Positions 13,201-24,330 of a stretch of DNA of 64,000 nt are shown piece by piece; the stretch's first letter is position 1, and each line of letters begins with the position of its first letter. The notes below the pieces were generated by a model. The model ran no database searches. It was not told where the DNA came from and saw only the letters and a program-made list of their open reading frames with translations. The position numbers were made by a program, and so were the translations under genes. Origin of the DNA: Liolophura sinensis (lineage: Eukaryota; Mollusca; Polyplacophora; Chitonida; Chitonidae); NCBI RefSeq assembly GCF_032854445.1, contig NC_088297.1, positions 18,797,127 to 18,861,126 on the forward strand, given 5' to 3'.

Positions 13201-13646
13201 TCTCACTATTTTCCCAACATTTCCATGTATTATCATAGACTCTGTTTCATCAGCATATATTTTGAGTTAAGCCTTCGTTTGTTTTACTTCATCACCAGCA
13301 GGTTTTTGTAAAAAAAAAAAATTAAATATTTGTAAGCGTGTTATGTTTATTCAACTATTCAACATTTCTTCTTCTTTATTTGCAGGATTGGATTATCGCC
13401 CCTGAAGGATATGCCGCGTTTTACTGCCAGGGAGAGTGTTCATTTCCGCTCGGCGCTCATATGAATGCAACCAACCACGCGATAGTTCAGACGCTGGTAC
13501 ATTTGATGAACCCGACTAAAGTTCCGAAACCATGTTGTGCTCCCACAAAGCTCAGTGCCATATCAGTTTTGTACTTTGACGATAATTCCAATGTTATTTT
13601 AAAGAAATACCGAAACATGGCAGTGAAGGCTTGCGGATGTCATTGA
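25..13646 (+). CDS. BMP5-8/gbb: Bone morphogenetic protein, BMP5/6/7/8 (Gbb/60A) type, complete
   Basis: Secreted TGF-beta family ligand precursor. Exons deduced from GT-AG sites and phase: 25-415, 8925-9111, 10025-10173, 12405-12599, 13045-13115, 13386-13646 (1254 nt, 417 residues plus stop). Residues about 14-33 are a hydrophobic signal peptide. The prodomain opens with the family-typical [19 protein letters not shown] stretch. A basic cluster at about residues 279-287 (RRTRAARRR) holds RxxR furin-type sites, leaving a mature domain of about 130 residues. All seven knot cysteines are present (C316, C345, C349, C381, C382, C414, C416) and the chain ends in the usual CGCH. The block [18 protein letters not shown] and an N-glycosylation site NAT at 358 point to BMP5/6/7/8 rather than BMP2/4. 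Family knowledge: it signals through type I/II receptor kinases to SMAD1/5/8. All five intron phases agree, and I see no break. Confidence 0.95.
1060..1231 (+). mobile_element. SINE-A copy, 5' truncated
   Basis: Body and 3' tail of the window's commonest repeat (here SINE-A): a GTGGTCGTG..CCCGGG..CATAATGCTGG core, then CGTCGTATAAATGAGGTATTC, then TTGAGTACGGCG and an (AAAT)n tail. The tRNA-like head is missing. Confidence 0.8.
4434..4797. repeat. 25-bp minisatellite, two blocks
   Basis: A 25-bp unit (ATATAGCACGTTGCAAAATA plus GAACC) recurs at 4451, 4476, 4501 and 4526. Diverged units of similar length follow at about 4738-4797. The minus strand stays open over part of it only because of the repeat. 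Confidence 0.8.
5685..6540 (+). repeat. Dispersed repeat family C, about three degenerate units
   Basis: Three diverged units begin near 5690, 6000 and 6270. They share a GCAGCGACGACAGTGTGATA-like box, a GTCACAC..TAACC..GTGAAATAC segment, CTCTTGTC..TTTACCTCAGTTAGG and, in parts, TTCATGTAAATGC. The same family is seen near 8585, 27,945 and 56,380-57,720. Element class unknown. Confidence 0.65.
6603..7048. mobile_element. SINE-A copies nested in opposite orientations
   Basis: A plus-strand SINE-A body (6603-6681) and plus-strand tail (6968-7048) flank a nearly full-length minus-strand SINE-A (6682-6961). The minus copy retains the tRNA-like head, read in reverse as GCTGCGCTAGCGCGCTAACC. The order suggests one SINE inserted into another. 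Confidence 0.75.
8371..8460 (+). mobile_element. SINE-A fragment (3' part)
   Basis: CACCATAATGGTGGCCGCCG then TCGTATAAGTGAAATATTC, with a shortened end box and an AAATAAAT tail. Confidence 0.7.
8585..8669 (+). repeat. Family C repeat fragment
   Basis: AGACTTTCGGAATAGAGAGT followed by GAGCGACGACGGTGTGATAA and an ATGGTCATA stretch, matching the first part of the family C unit. Confidence 0.5.
8670..8877 (+). mobile_element. SINE-A copy
   Basis: Runs from the end of the tRNA-like head (TCTCACCACTGCGGTCACAG) through the body to (AAAT)n. It ends under 50 bp before BMP exon 2, so it sits in the acceptor region. Confidence 0.8.
9112..10024 (+). other. BMP intron 2, nothing recognisable
   Basis: Donor gtaagt at 9112, acceptor cag at 10,024. 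I see no repeat family, RNA gene or conserved coding stretch here. Confidence 0.7.
10207..10250 (+). repeat. Solo terminal inverted repeat of MITE family D
   Basis: GACGCTCGCTTTACATCACT followed by GCCACCTCTTG matches the left terminal repeat of the family D elements at 18,047, 22,386 and 29,496. The rest of the element is not recognisable here. Confidence 0.5.
10646..11593 (-). CDS. Tc1/mariner transposase (DD34E)
   Basis: Cut-and-paste DNA transposase of 315 residues inside BMP intron 3, antisense to the host gene. The N-terminal half has helix-turn-helix motifs ([20 protein letters not shown]) and a basic GRPR hook. The catalytic triad is visible: D in LFTDESRF, D in [13 protein letters not shown], and E in [10 protein letters not shown], with 34 residues between second D and E. 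The frame is open throughout. The first in-frame ATG lies inside the usual N-terminus: upstream in-frame sequence looks like transposase, but the nearest upstream ATG (11,632-11,634) is in another frame, suggesting a one-base loss near the start. I could not find terminal inverted repeats by eye, so element ends and activity are unresolved. Confidence 0.92.
   Translation of the reverse strand: MSTMGVSQRHIARTFNCSQTTIRRLLIRYQQTGQTQDRPRSGRPRVTTAAEDRYIRQIHLRNRFVTATSTAATALGHVISPRTTLRRLRSAGLRLYRPFRGMALTLLHRQRRLRWARIVRRWQRRDWARVLFTDESRFCLFRNDGRVRIFRRRGERLAPNCVREVYPFGGGGVMVWGGICDQMKTQLVIVQGNLTGQRYVDEVLRPVVVPFLQRQPRGSILQHDNARPHTARIVTDYLETANVIVLPWPANSTDMNPTEHLWDHLDRRLRQLVPPPTNQQELEQALLNLWKVIPVDVIRRLTTSMRRRVLSCIDA
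12600..13044 (+). other. BMP intron 4, nothing recognisable
   Basis: Donor gtaagt and acceptor ttacag fit the flanking phases. No repeat or RNA gene seen. Confidence 0.7.
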
Positions 13647-15240
13647 GGATCCCACTGATTTCAATCCCTTCCACTGTATATATTTTTTAAAAATATCGCA
13701 GATGTGTACTGCATTCGGCTTAAATGAGACCACAAAGAAACAAACGTTTTGGAATGCGACTATAGGAGTACTAATGGCATTTATATCTTGTTGAAAAACA
13801 GGATGTGTTAATCCAGTTAGCGTTATACGTCATGGGATGCTTTGCCTATGGAATTGCGGATATTGTGTACCAGTGCAGATTTGTGTATGTCAACGAAATA
13901 TGAGTGACCCTTCGGATGAGCAATGCTTACAGTAACAGTCGATGCAATGGCCAACGATGTGTTTTGTTTAGAAAAATTGCTAAATTGTTTCAGGGATATA
14001 ACTGTGTTATAATTCATGTTGGATTTGGATCGAGAGATGTCGTGTTTGGACTTTGAGCTCTTTCATTGCTTATTACAAAGCCAGCAGCATTTATGAGGAC
14101 ACATTATGGACACTGAGACAGTTTTCCTCCATAACAGCATGTGACCGGGGACATTTTCAAAATAGGAAATGAGATAGTAAAGTGACTGTGTGTGTTTATT
14201 ACCACCAGGAGACGACGGCTCTCCTTGAAACTTTATGAGAAGGGCAGCTTTCAGAACGGTTCCCACCTGAATTTGTTGCTTTGAATATTGTCTGGGTGGG
14301 TGCACCTCATCTGGGCTTACTGGAGAATATCACGCAATTACAGAAAAAACTGTCTGAGTGTCCTTATTTAGACAGTCAGGAAGTGGACCAGAACGGCGCC
14401 AGTGTGAATCTGTTCCTTGACATATTTTGCGGGTGCTATATGCCACCGGACGTGTTTTAGATTTGCAAAATTATAAAACGAGCTACAAAAACAGCAAAGT
14501 GTTTCTAGACAAAAGAATGGACACATGAACCAGTAGTACCGAAAATTCTTATGACTGTACGGTACTTCAGATAATTTAGATTTCGCATTACTCTACATGT
14601 GTCCCGAGATGGAAGTGATTTTGCAATCAGGAACTTGAGCTCCAGTTGTCTACAAATGGTTGCTCCATAAAAAATAATGATTCGGATGGGAACACTCGGC
14701 ATACTAGAGTGCGGCGTTGATGTTCTTGAGAGTTCGAGCTCGACTTTTCTGCAAATGTTTGACCCAAAAGAGTAATGATTCTGGTGGGAACGCTCTGCTT
14801 ACTAGAGCGCGTCCTTGAGAGTTCGCCTTGTGGTTTGTGAGCCATGTTCCTGTTATGTCTAGTGGAATGCCTTTCCCTCCGCTGTAAACCACAACATTCG
14901 TTGGCCGTTCCCCTATGCGCAGCAATTAATTTCTACTCGCCTCAGACTTCACTCCGTAGTACAAGTCTCTAGTCCGGCTCCAGTATTGTACATTGACAGT
15001 TAGCATTTATAGATAATTAAAGAGGTTTTAAATGTAGAACTGGAGACAGTTAGAATTTAACCACTGTCCATTACTGTTATTAAACGTGTTTGAGTTACTG
15101 TGGCTGAATATCATTGTAGATAAACTGTAAGCGATTTCAACTTACTTATATTAGTTTCAGAATATTGCAACAATCTTATGCTGTTAATGATCACTGCTGC
15201 TCTCTTTTTTTTACTTTCTCTTTTCTAAAATTTAATAAAA
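13647..15240 (+). other. BMP 3' flank with candidate poly(A) signal
   Basis: Sequence after the BMP stop. The first clear AATAAA is at 15,234-15,239 in an A/T-rich setting, so a long 3' UTR of about 1.6 kb is possible but not shown. No other gene is recognisable. Confidence 0.4.
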
Positions 15241-16360
15241 AAAATTTCTGTGTATGTACTCCCTATTTAAATTTTTAAACACCTCATCGGCAACTTTGAG
15301 GCAAATCCTTACGAAAATAGTAAAGAGTATGGCGCAGCAATTGAGTAAATACATTTTGTGAGGAAGCAATTAACATTAGTTTCTGAATGCTCAAGAAAGT
15401 TATATAAAGTTTGTTTTGTCTGTTTCTTGTGGGAACAGGTCATTCAACATTACCTCCTGTATATCTGTAAGCATCCATGAAAAAGCCTTTTTTCTGGGAC
15501 ACCCTGCTCCTTGTACGAAGCGTTTCCGTAGACTATTAGACACAACACTTTGCCTTATGCTAGTTGGTCATGTGGCCAGTTATAGGCATGGCAAAATCAC
15601 TCTGATTCCTTGATTGGCAGAGGTCCCTGACGGGACTTCCGGTCTGGATGCTCACAGATCTATAGATTACACATGGTGCTGTTGGGTACAAGGTTTTTCC
15701 TCAGAACTGAAGTGTGGAGTGGCACTGATTGCAGAATACTGCCACACAGACATTTTGGTTGTTGATACACTATAAATTTCTGTACTGTTGTTTTGCGCCT
15801 AGTTAAGAAATATCAAAACTCTGTCTCTTTTGGATAGAATTGAAAGCTTTTTGCCTAATGGTACTAACCTCTCCCCAGGAGGTTGCCAAGGTGATAAAAT
15901 GTTATGACTTCACTTCACCTGCAACCGCAACTGAAAAAATGGAGGTCGTTCTAGGTATATTTTTGATGTGTTAAAGAGAACAGTGCACGCTGCAAGTGGA
16001 GGTATGACATGGTACCAAGCGAAAGTTATTGGTCATATGTTTTTAAGGCTGAGGATGACAAATTTACAGCATAAACAGTAAAGAAAATCAATGCGCGCGT
16101 GTAACCTAAAGAAGACATTGCCGGTGTTACCCTACATATAAACGTGGATATGATTTTAGTTAGACTGATATCACAACGGTGTCAAACTTTAACGCCGGCG
16201 GAAGCATTATTAGCAATACGGTTAGCTCGTTTTCGCCTCTACTATGTCTCACACTCAACACTCTGACATGAAGCGCGATTGTTTCAACAGTGTACTTGAT
16301 TGGTGAGATCACTGACAGTCTGCTGCCATGGGAGCCCACAATCCAGGTTCAAAAATTTAT

Positions 16361-16522
16361 GTATTTATTTGATTGGTGTATTACGCAGTACTCAACAATA
16401 TTTCACTTATACAACGGCAGCCAGCATTATGGTTGGAGGAAACCGGGCAGAGCAGGGGGGAAACGCACGACTACTCGCAGGCTGCTGGAAGACCTTCCCA
16501 CGTACCGCCGGAGAGAAAGTCA
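16361..16522 (-). mobile_element. SINE-A copy, reverse orientation
   Basis: Starts with the reverse tail GTATTTATTTGATTGGTGTA, then the reverse body with ATTATGGTTGGAGGAAACCG and a CGTACCGCCGGAGAG end. Confidence 0.8.
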
Positions 16523-17097
16523 ACTCTAGGTTCTGAAAGTTCACGCGTCTAGGAGGATAAACTTGTAAGAATGACAGGCAGAACGCCGTCAAAACCGGGC
16601 TTCCCAGCACTTTTTGATGATTTTTGTAGAGGAAAATTATGTCCTAAGGCATGAAAGAGTGGGAGATTTTTCGAACTTGGTTTCATTTCATAAATTGCTT
16701 TTTGAGCCGAGACCGAAACTCACCTCTGTCACTAGAGAGCACTGTGTGGGTCCTAACTGCGCATGCGGAAAGTTCAAATTTCGTTTGGTCACGTGTTGTT
16801 GTAGACGGGGATGATATCGCGATGGCCATAAATGACGCGTAGGAAGCGTAGCCAATCGCTGTGACAGCCAGTGTTCAGGATGAACGGTGTCTTGTCGACG
16901 ACTTGCCTTCCAATATGTCCAGGACATGGAAAATCTACGTTGTCTGAAAGTCAGTAACGCGTAACGGATATTAGTTGACGATGGACAAGGAGCTCTATTG
17001 AAGACAATATTGACAAGTGAGGCAGATGTTAGAAACTTCTTTTTGTTTTCTATAAAATGGTCTTATCATTTGTGTAAACGCAATACTTCATTCCATC

Positions 17098-17207
17098 TGG
17101 GTTTCCCCCGGGCTGTGCCCGGTTTCCACCCACCATGATGCTGGCCGTCGTCGTATAAGTGAAATATTCTTGAGTACGGCGTAAAACACCAATCAAAAAA
17201 AAAAAAT
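17098..17207 (+). mobile_element. SINE-A copy, 5' truncated
   Basis: GGGTTTCCCCCGGGCTGTGC, then GTCGTATAAGTGAAATATTC, then the GAGTACGGCGTAAAACACCA box and a plain poly(A) end instead of (AAAT)n. Confidence 0.8.
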
Positions 17208-17849
17208 CATTCCATCTGCATTATTTCATGTGTGATGGCCCTTACGTCACTACTGCATCGTCAGAACATTGGCTCTGTACTTAATCTTTATATTTATTTC
17301 CACTTAACCTCGGATTAGGACCCTGTCAAAAGTCAGTGGTTTACTTCAGTTCACTCTTAATAGGAATGTTTTACACCATGATTGTGAGAAAGAGCTATCA
17401 AAGTTCAAGTGATCAGCTAGGTTAAAAAAACTACTAAAATATTTTGGTGGCTACCTGTTGATTTGCAACAACCCACATGTACCTTATGTTGCCTTATTTT
17501 TCTTTGGAGAGAGTATTTCTACAAGTGAAAATTCTCTCAAGCCAAAACTAGACGGAGCTCAGCAATCCGCCATGTGCGATTGTTAACACCAAGAACAGGG
17601 AGATGTTGTTGTTGTAGCCGAGACTTCTTGCCCGTTCCTGTTACAGGATTATTAGATGGATGGATGCCAGGGCAGTACATGGTATGACGTTTTGTGGAAC
17701 TAGCTCATTCACAAACCTTACCATCATCATATCAGATGAACATTCTTGCATAAATTATTAAAACCCCGGGATAAATATTATGTACAAATGGTCAAGAAGA
17801 GCACGATATCGTGTTTTCAGCTGATCAACCTTTAGGCCTACCTACTCGT

Positions 17850-18015
17850 TGTGGACGGCTTCAGTGGCTAATGGTTAGAGGCTCAGCCTCGAAATCGGGA
17901 GGGAGACCCAAGATAAGGTGCCGACCAGGTCATACAAAGTACTCGCCTCGCCTGGTATGACATCACGTAGTAATATGACTGAATAATTGTTAAGTACGAC
18001 GTAAAAACCGAAGCA
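17850..18015 (+). mobile_element. tRNA-headed SINE of a different family
   Basis: The head TTCAGTGGCTAATGGTTAGA resembles an A box. The segment ends in TTAAGTACGACGTAAAAACC, a degenerate version of the SINE-A end box. It does not read as a complete tRNA. Confidence 0.45.
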
Positions 18016-18046
18016 TACACATACTACTTACAGCGCAAGCGTCGCG

Positions 18047-18382
18047 CTGTACGTTCGCTTTACATCCCAGCCACCACAAGCAAATTTTGTACAGAAATCT
18101 TGAATAACCCCGAGGTTAATGATGTCACGGTGATGAGACAGGAAGTGATGTCAGAAACCACTTAAACTCTGTTTCAACCTTTGGTAATAATAATAATACA
18201 ATATACACGTGGTCTCTTTATCTAAAATACTCCCTAACAAACACCTGGACGATTCTTGTAGCTGAATATTGATTAAAGTTCCGCGCGTGGTGAGGAAAAG
18301 CCTTAACAAACCTACGTGCGTCGCACAGGCTCCAAAGACTAAGCTTGCTTAGTTGTGGCAGTGGCGAAAAGTCGGCGTAGAG
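18047..18382. mobile_element. Foldback MITE, family D
   Basis: Left end CTGTACGTTCGCTTTACATC and right end GTGGCAGTGG..CGTAGAG are inverted versions of one another. The interior shares CAGGAAGTGATGTCAGAAA with the copies at 22,386-22,703 and 29,496-30,083. Non-coding. Confidence 0.65.
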
Positions 18383-18669
18383 AGCGACACATGGGCTCGA
18401 AGCGGTATGAAGCATGCATGCACACCCATTCGACGTGAACGGGAAGTTACTCTACCGTATATCTAATTGTGAAAAAAACGCTTAAAGAGAGTTATGTCCC
18501 CTGCTCAAGAAAAACAATTTGATGTTTTCTAATACTACTAGCATTGTTACACCTTTACCATTTAACACAGCCCTGTCTATTAAAATGTCTGTTATTATTT
18601 TGGAATTGTAAGGAATACACCTAGAGAATTAAATGTTTCATGATGACAACGCTTTTTTCGTCTTTGATC

Positions 18670-18675
18670 TTTATT
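18670..18675 (-). promoter_or_regulatory. Candidate poly(A) signal of the SLC6 pseudogene
   Basis: AATAAA on the minus strand about 330 bp beyond the pseudogene stop codon. Confidence 0.4.
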
Positions 18676-19393
18676 AATATTCATCACATTTTAGTTACAC
18701 TGTAGTAATAAACTAGAGTAATATCTTCAGTATAGTGTTTGTATTTTGAACTGATTGGAAAATCGACTAGTAAACCTAGAATCAGTTAGGAAAAATTAAT
18801 CACATGGATCCCCTGAGGTAACAAAGGATATGTTAACCTTTTAGGAACAAAAATGAATAAATTATTTTTTATAATCTACTAAATCAAAAAACTTCGTGAC
18901 CTCGACCTTTAACTTTAGAATAACTTCTTTTAAATACGACGCTGAACGAAAACGGCAGACCAGTCCACTGCACGGTTTGACTCCTTTACGGTGTAATGCT
19001 ACGGTCAGTCCTCCGATTTGACATACGCGTTCGTGTTTTCCACTGCACCGTAATCCTCGGGGGTTATTCTGTCCTCATCCAACTCCAAAGGCTTTTCCTC
19101 CGTTTTGTCCAGAGGTGATTGACGTGCCTGACAGTAAATCACGCCCACATTGATCCCGCCCATCAGTACCAGGAGGATCGCCCACTGTAGGAGCGTAGCG
19201 GTGAAGGATTCAGTGCTAAAAGTGTACCAAGGAATACCCTCGCTGACGTTTGTCATGATGAGATCCACAGCCCACCATATTAAAATGGCGAGAGCCTCAA
19301 GCGGTGCTATAAATCTACAAAATAGAGATTTTCAGTGAGTTCATAATTTAAAAAATAACTCCATACATGGATGTTGAAGACCATTAGTGTAGA

Positions 19394-19622
19394 ATGGGGA
19401 GTGACCCAGGAGCCTTGCGGTCGCTGGGAGTTCAAGTCCAGCTATTGCTGGCTTGCTCTACAGCCGTACGTGGGAAGGTTTTCCAGCAGCCTGTGGATGG
19501 TCGTGGGTTTCCTCACCCACCATAATTTGTCCGATTTCCCCACCCACCATAATGCTGCCCGCCGTCTTATCAGTGAAATGTTCTTGAGTACAGCGTAAAA
19601 CCCCAAACAAATAAATATATAA
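19394..19622 (+). mobile_element. SINE-A copy with partial tRNA-like head
   Basis: Contains GGTCGCTGGGAGTTCAAGTC (B-box region), the body with an internal duplication of CCCACCCACCATAAT, the end box and an (AAAT)n tail. Confidence 0.8.
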
Positions 19623-20525
19623 AATACTATAAAATACTGAACCAGTCCCGTGTAAACTGATTCAGGTCCAACCTGTAGTCTTAGCTTTGCGTCGACGACT
19701 TCTGGGCAATTGTTAAAGTTTTACTCAAACACTGAAAGAGAATAATTATCAATCCAGCTTGGACCCGAGTCGCCATTGCGCGGGAAAATGTACCCCATTA
19801 CAAAGCAAAGTAGTTATTAAATGCACAGTTATCATTTAGTGTGGAACTTTTCCCCGCCAAAGTAATTCGGACCAAAGCTGTTTTTGATGGCAGATTTGTG
19901 GGCCGATTTGCGGGCAAAGCCGTAAAATAACACCCAAGAGGACTATGGCCAATCCAACTTAGACCCGACTAGAGATTGTGCGGAATAAACGCCGTTGATC
20001 ACAAGCCTGAATTGATCAAGTGCATTGCACAAAGCTTGTTCACCTCGTTTACATGAAGTGTAACAACGTTATGGTGATTGTTTCAATGTTATCAGAAAAT
20101 TGTTCTCTCAAAGGTATATGTTCATGGTAGACGCGGAGAAATAGGTAACGAAATGCACCGAGACCAGGCTTATGGACAGTCATCTCCACGCAACTTTTTT
20201 TCTTTTCTTTTTTTTGTTTCTTGTTTTGGACATAAGCCTGTTAGATAATTATTTGGGATTACAGACCGTGTATTATTTGTGGAAGAAACCCGGGTAGACC
20301 ACCAACCTTCGGTTGTGAGACTGGCGAACTTATGACAAATATCATATTCGTGAATAGCATGTGGTCTCCATGCAAGACTACATTAAAAGGAATCGTCGAA
20401 CGTCGGTTGCCAGCCTAGGCCATTAGGCCGATAAAAGCAGGAGAAACAATGAAAGTCTCTGTCCGGGAATTCATTTATCGCATTGTTGTTGAACGTTATG
20501 CCCAGTGGGTTTTTCACTTTACGTA

Positions 20526-20876
20526 GGGGTGAGTATGGCGTAAAACACCTATCACATAAGTATATAAATACTTGCAAACCTTGTTCACCCAAGCTTTTGT
20601 TCAGTAGCCTCCGTGGCTCAGTTGGTTAGCGCGCTAGCGCAGCGTAATGACCGAGGAGTCTCTCAACAATGCGGCCGCTGTGAGTTCAAGTCCAGCTCAT
20701 GCTGGCTTCCTCTCCGCCCGTATGTGAGAAGGTCTTCCAGCAAGCTGCTGATGGTCGTGGGTTTCCCCTGGGCTGTGCCTGATTTCCTCCCACCATAATG
20801 CTGGCCGCCGTCGTATGTGAAATATTCTTGAGTACGGCGTAAAACACCAATCACATAAATAAATAAATAAATAAAT
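20526..20876 (+). mobile_element. SINE-A: a tail fragment plus a nearly full-length copy
   Basis: A tail fragment lies at about 20,526-20,575. A nearly complete copy runs 20,606-20,876: head GCCTCCGTGGCTCAGTTGGT (A box), TGAGTTCAAGTCCAGCTCAT (B box), body, end box TTGAGTACGGCGTAAAACAC and an (AAAT)n tail. It is one of the best reference copies here. Confidence 0.88.
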
Positions 20877-21111
20877 ACAAATATCCGTTGGGGTCAGTTT
20901 TATGGGTGGAGGAAATTTCAGTACCCTGGGTAAAAAACACAAACATTAGATTTCGCAAACAGCCACACAAGGTGTCGGCCATTTATTGTCACAAATGACC
21001 CAAGAAAGAAATGATCTTGGCATATATGTATGTAGTCATTATGTGTTTGTGTCTGTCCTCTCAAGGCAGATCAAGTTCATACCGACTAAGTCCAGACGCC
21101 GCTGAAGTATC

Positions 21112-21293
21112 ATGCTGACGACACCAGATCTGACACCCCACCCAGTCACATGAAACTGACACCTAGTCAACCAATCCTGTATCATTGTTCTATGCTTGCA
21201 GTGCTGAGCTTCAGTGGAAGCAGCAGAAAGTACAATTTTTAAAGTCTATATTATGACCAGACCCCAGTTTGATCCTACGTCTGCCGTCCCATC
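21112..21293 (-). mobile_element. SINE-B fragment
   Basis: Shares GAAGTATCATGC, GACACC..CAACCA and CAGTGCTGAGC-type blocks with the SINE-B copies at 52,341-52,660 and 57,073-57,430. Diverged, both ends missing. Confidence 0.6.
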
Positions 21294-22385
21294 AATCTTG
21301 TAATAACATCAGACTGGCATGGATTTAATGGTGACAGCAGGATATAACTTTATAATAGGATAGTTTCGGTCCATTACTTACTTGACAATCCACTCCCAGA
21401 GTTTTGGCAGATACCAGTCCGATGTGCTGTAGTCGTTTACGACGACGCTTCGGAATTTGGACGAACCGTATTTGATGACAAGAAGCTGAAGCATCAGTCC
21501 GCTGATCACCAGGGCAAACGCCCATACAAAGTCCTGATTGGTCAAAACTAATACGGAAAGTGCAGAAGGCAGTCCGCCAGCGAATATCGCAAAGAAACAC
21601 AATGGAACTCCAATATACCGTGGAACTGAGAATAAAAAGAGGACACGAAAAATGACTAATTATAAACAATTATTAATTATTACACATTTTCAACAAAACT
21701 ATGCTTCATTAAAGTTCTAAGCATAAATAATCCTTGTATAAATATCATACTATTAAAGAATGAAGCTAATCTATCAACTTTAACCCTTTCTTCAAATAGA
21801 TATAAATAAAATCAATACCTCCTAGATTTCTCAAGGTCTGGGCTGCTATTTCAAAATAAGCGATCATGCTTGTTATACCGGCGAGGGACAAGCACAGAAA
21901 GTATATCACAGCCAAACATCTTCCTATAGAGCCGACAGATGAAAAGAGCACTGGCAACCTAAAACAAAATGAGAAATAACAAGAACTGTGCGTTAGATGC
22001 GATGTCAGCGTTTTGAGTAATTCAAGACGAGTGACGACAACAGTTTACACCTATCATCACTGTAATTGTTTTGCTACCCTCGGCTTAAGCTATGGTGTCA
22101 GGGAGCTTACACCTTGCAACTCTCATATGTGTAAATATGTACACAGTTAAAATAGAACCTTAACTGAGGCAAATTGGCAGGAGGCCGTGTTTAATGCTTA
22201 CATGTGATCATTTTGCAATGCTATGGTCTTTTATTATATGAAACTTGCAGCTATCGCATGAATGAATAATTCTTAGGTGTAACGTCAAACAACGGTCAAA
22301 TGAATAAATTAAAGGCCGAGATTGTTTTTTGTCTATACATCTTAGACATCTGCGCCAAGGATGATTATTCAAACAAACATATATG

Positions 22386-22703
22386 CTCTACACTCGCTTT
22401 ACATCAGCGCCATCACTAGATAAGGTTGACCTTTGAAGCCTGTGTGACACATTTAGGCTTGTTTACGCTTATCCTCACCTCTAGTGTCCTTGTTCGGAAC
22501 TGTTTAATCAGAATTCATAAATAATATTGTTTCTTTAGACAAAGAGAATGCATGTGCATTAAGTATTACCGGTATAAGTAATGTTGAGAGTTTTTCTGAC
22601 ATCACTTCCTGCTTCATTACAGCGACACCTGTGACCTCGGCGTTGTTCAAGATTTCTGTACAAAATTTACTTGTGATGGCAGTGATGGAAAGCAAACGTA
22701 GAG
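22386..22703. mobile_element. Foldback MITE, family D, in an SLC6 pseudogene intron
   Basis: Left end CTCTACACTCGCTTTACATC, right end GATGGAAAGCAAACGTAGAG: inverted terminal repeats. Its right edge lies about 15 bp from the splice donor of pseudogene exon 6. Confidence 0.7.
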
Positions 22704-23004
22704 ACTTGATACCCTACCAAATAAACGTCAACCCGGTGCTCGCCGGCCCGCTGTCTTGAATGACGTCCAAGATGTCGGTTTGATTCATTTCCGGTCTGCT
22801 TGTCTTCAGCACGGAGAACACGATGCTGAATATAGACATCCCACAGACTAAGCTGGAGGCAAAGAAAACATTGAAAACAGAAAATGTAGTGTTACGAAAT
22901 GGATCTAAAAATTAAATTAACGCAACTAGACAATGTAAACCGGGAACATGTCAAATGGGTGATATGATAGCATGCCAACTAGATCGCCATTTTATATTTG
23001 CTTT

Positions 23005-23120
23005 AGTTATTTATTTATTTTATTGGTGCTTTACGCCGTACTCAATAATATTTCACTTATAAGACGCCGAGCAGCATTATGGTGGGAAGAACCGGACAGA
23101 GTTCGGGTCAAACCCAGGGC
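23005..23120 (-). mobile_element. SINE-A copy, reverse, partial
   Basis: TTTATTTATTTTATTGGTGC then TTTACGCCGTACTCAATAAT and a reverse body up to the CCGGACAGAG region. Confidence 0.75.
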
Positions 23121-23537
23121 CACATTTTGAATTTCCATGTAAATTTCGTTCAGTGAATCCGCAATGGACTGTAGTATACTGAACAGAAGTGTTGATGCAC
23201 CAATAGTTACAGTTCTTTACAACTTGTGTTTTGCGACACTTTCAGCATTATTTACGTCACAAAACTTGTTGTTTCTTTGTAACAATCCAGTCTCACTGCA
23301 GACGTGTTACTAGCGCTGTCTCACTGGTGGAACGCACACACGAAACGGTATTAAAGCGGTATTTTATGATAACAGATATCAAGGAAACTCAACACTTTAA
23401 AGTTAACGCCGACAGGAAACTCAACCTGGGTTTCTCTCACACAAAATAAGTTCCCAGTCTGACCATCGGAAATAATGTATGTGTTTTATTCAGCGGATTG
23501 CTATAATATTTACTGATATTAATATATCGCGCAATAT

Positions 23538-23815
23538 ATTTATTTATTTAGTGGTTACGCCGTCCTCAAGAATACTTTACCTATTTATTTCATTTATTTG
23601 AATGGTGTTTTACGCCCTATTCAAGAATATTTCATTTACACCACTGCATACAACATTATGGTGGGAGGAACCTGGTAGATCCCGGGGAAAACTCACGACC
23701 ATCCGCAGGTTTCTGGAAGGCTTTCCACGCATACGGCCGGAAAGAAAGCCAACAAGGGCTGTACTTGAACTCACTGCAATTAACTCATTGGCTCATGGGT
23801 CATTGATCTGAACGC
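23538..23815 (-). mobile_element. SINE-A copies, reverse, one nested in another's tail
   Basis: Two successive reverse tails (GGTTACGCCGTCCTCAAGAA and GGTGTTTTACGCCCTATTCA) precede one reverse body and head. Confidence 0.75.
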
Positions 23816-23907
23816 TTCCCACCTCGCCACGGACCACCCTCCACTTGCCCCACCCCTCACCCCCTCCAACCCACCCCAAATGTACTTTAGGCTTTAAGGC
23901 TCCACAG

Positions 23908-23932
23908 TTGTTGTTGTTGTTGTTGTTGTTGT
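23908..23932. repeat. (GTT)n microsatellite
   Basis: About eight TTG/GTT units directly beside the splice donor of pseudogene exon 5. Confidence 0.9.
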
Positions 23933-24231
23933 AACCATACCTGATGAGGTTGTTACAGGCTGGGATGAGGGTAGCATACCTCACCACCCCGTTATTCGGC
24001 TCATGTAAGTAGAATAGGCCAGCATCAACCCCGATCCGGCACCCGTAATCGAAAGCATTCTGAGCCAAAGCGTCAACAAAAGTTCGGGGATCCGCCAGCG
24101 ATTCTGTTAAAATAGAAAATAATACCATTGAAGTTGCAGGTTCAAATCCAACTCTCGCTAGGTCGGCAACATTTTTAAGTTAAAGGGTTGTCAGGCACAG
24201 TGTATACATGGAATAAATGGGTGGTTTGCTA

Positions 24232-24330
24232 AGAGCACTCCGGATTCCCCCCACCCATAAAGCCTACCCGCGTCGTATAAGTGAAAATTTCTTACGTACG
24301 GTGTTAAGCAATGATTAATCAAATAATGAA
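24232..24330 (+). mobile_element. Degenerate SINE-A fragment
   Basis: CCGCGTCGTATAAGTGAAAA then CTTACGTACGGTGTTAAGCA: a diverged 3' half. Confidence 0.55.

Larger units (their letters stand above)
15241..18046. other. Intergenic, repeats only
   Basis: Two SINE-A copies and one tRNA-like SINE (listed separately) lie here. Nothing else supports a gene. Confidence 0.6.

Noticed and set aside
20606-20700. tRNA gene at the SINE-A head
   Set aside because: The head has A and B boxes but is followed each time by the same SINE body and tail, so it belongs to the retroposon.
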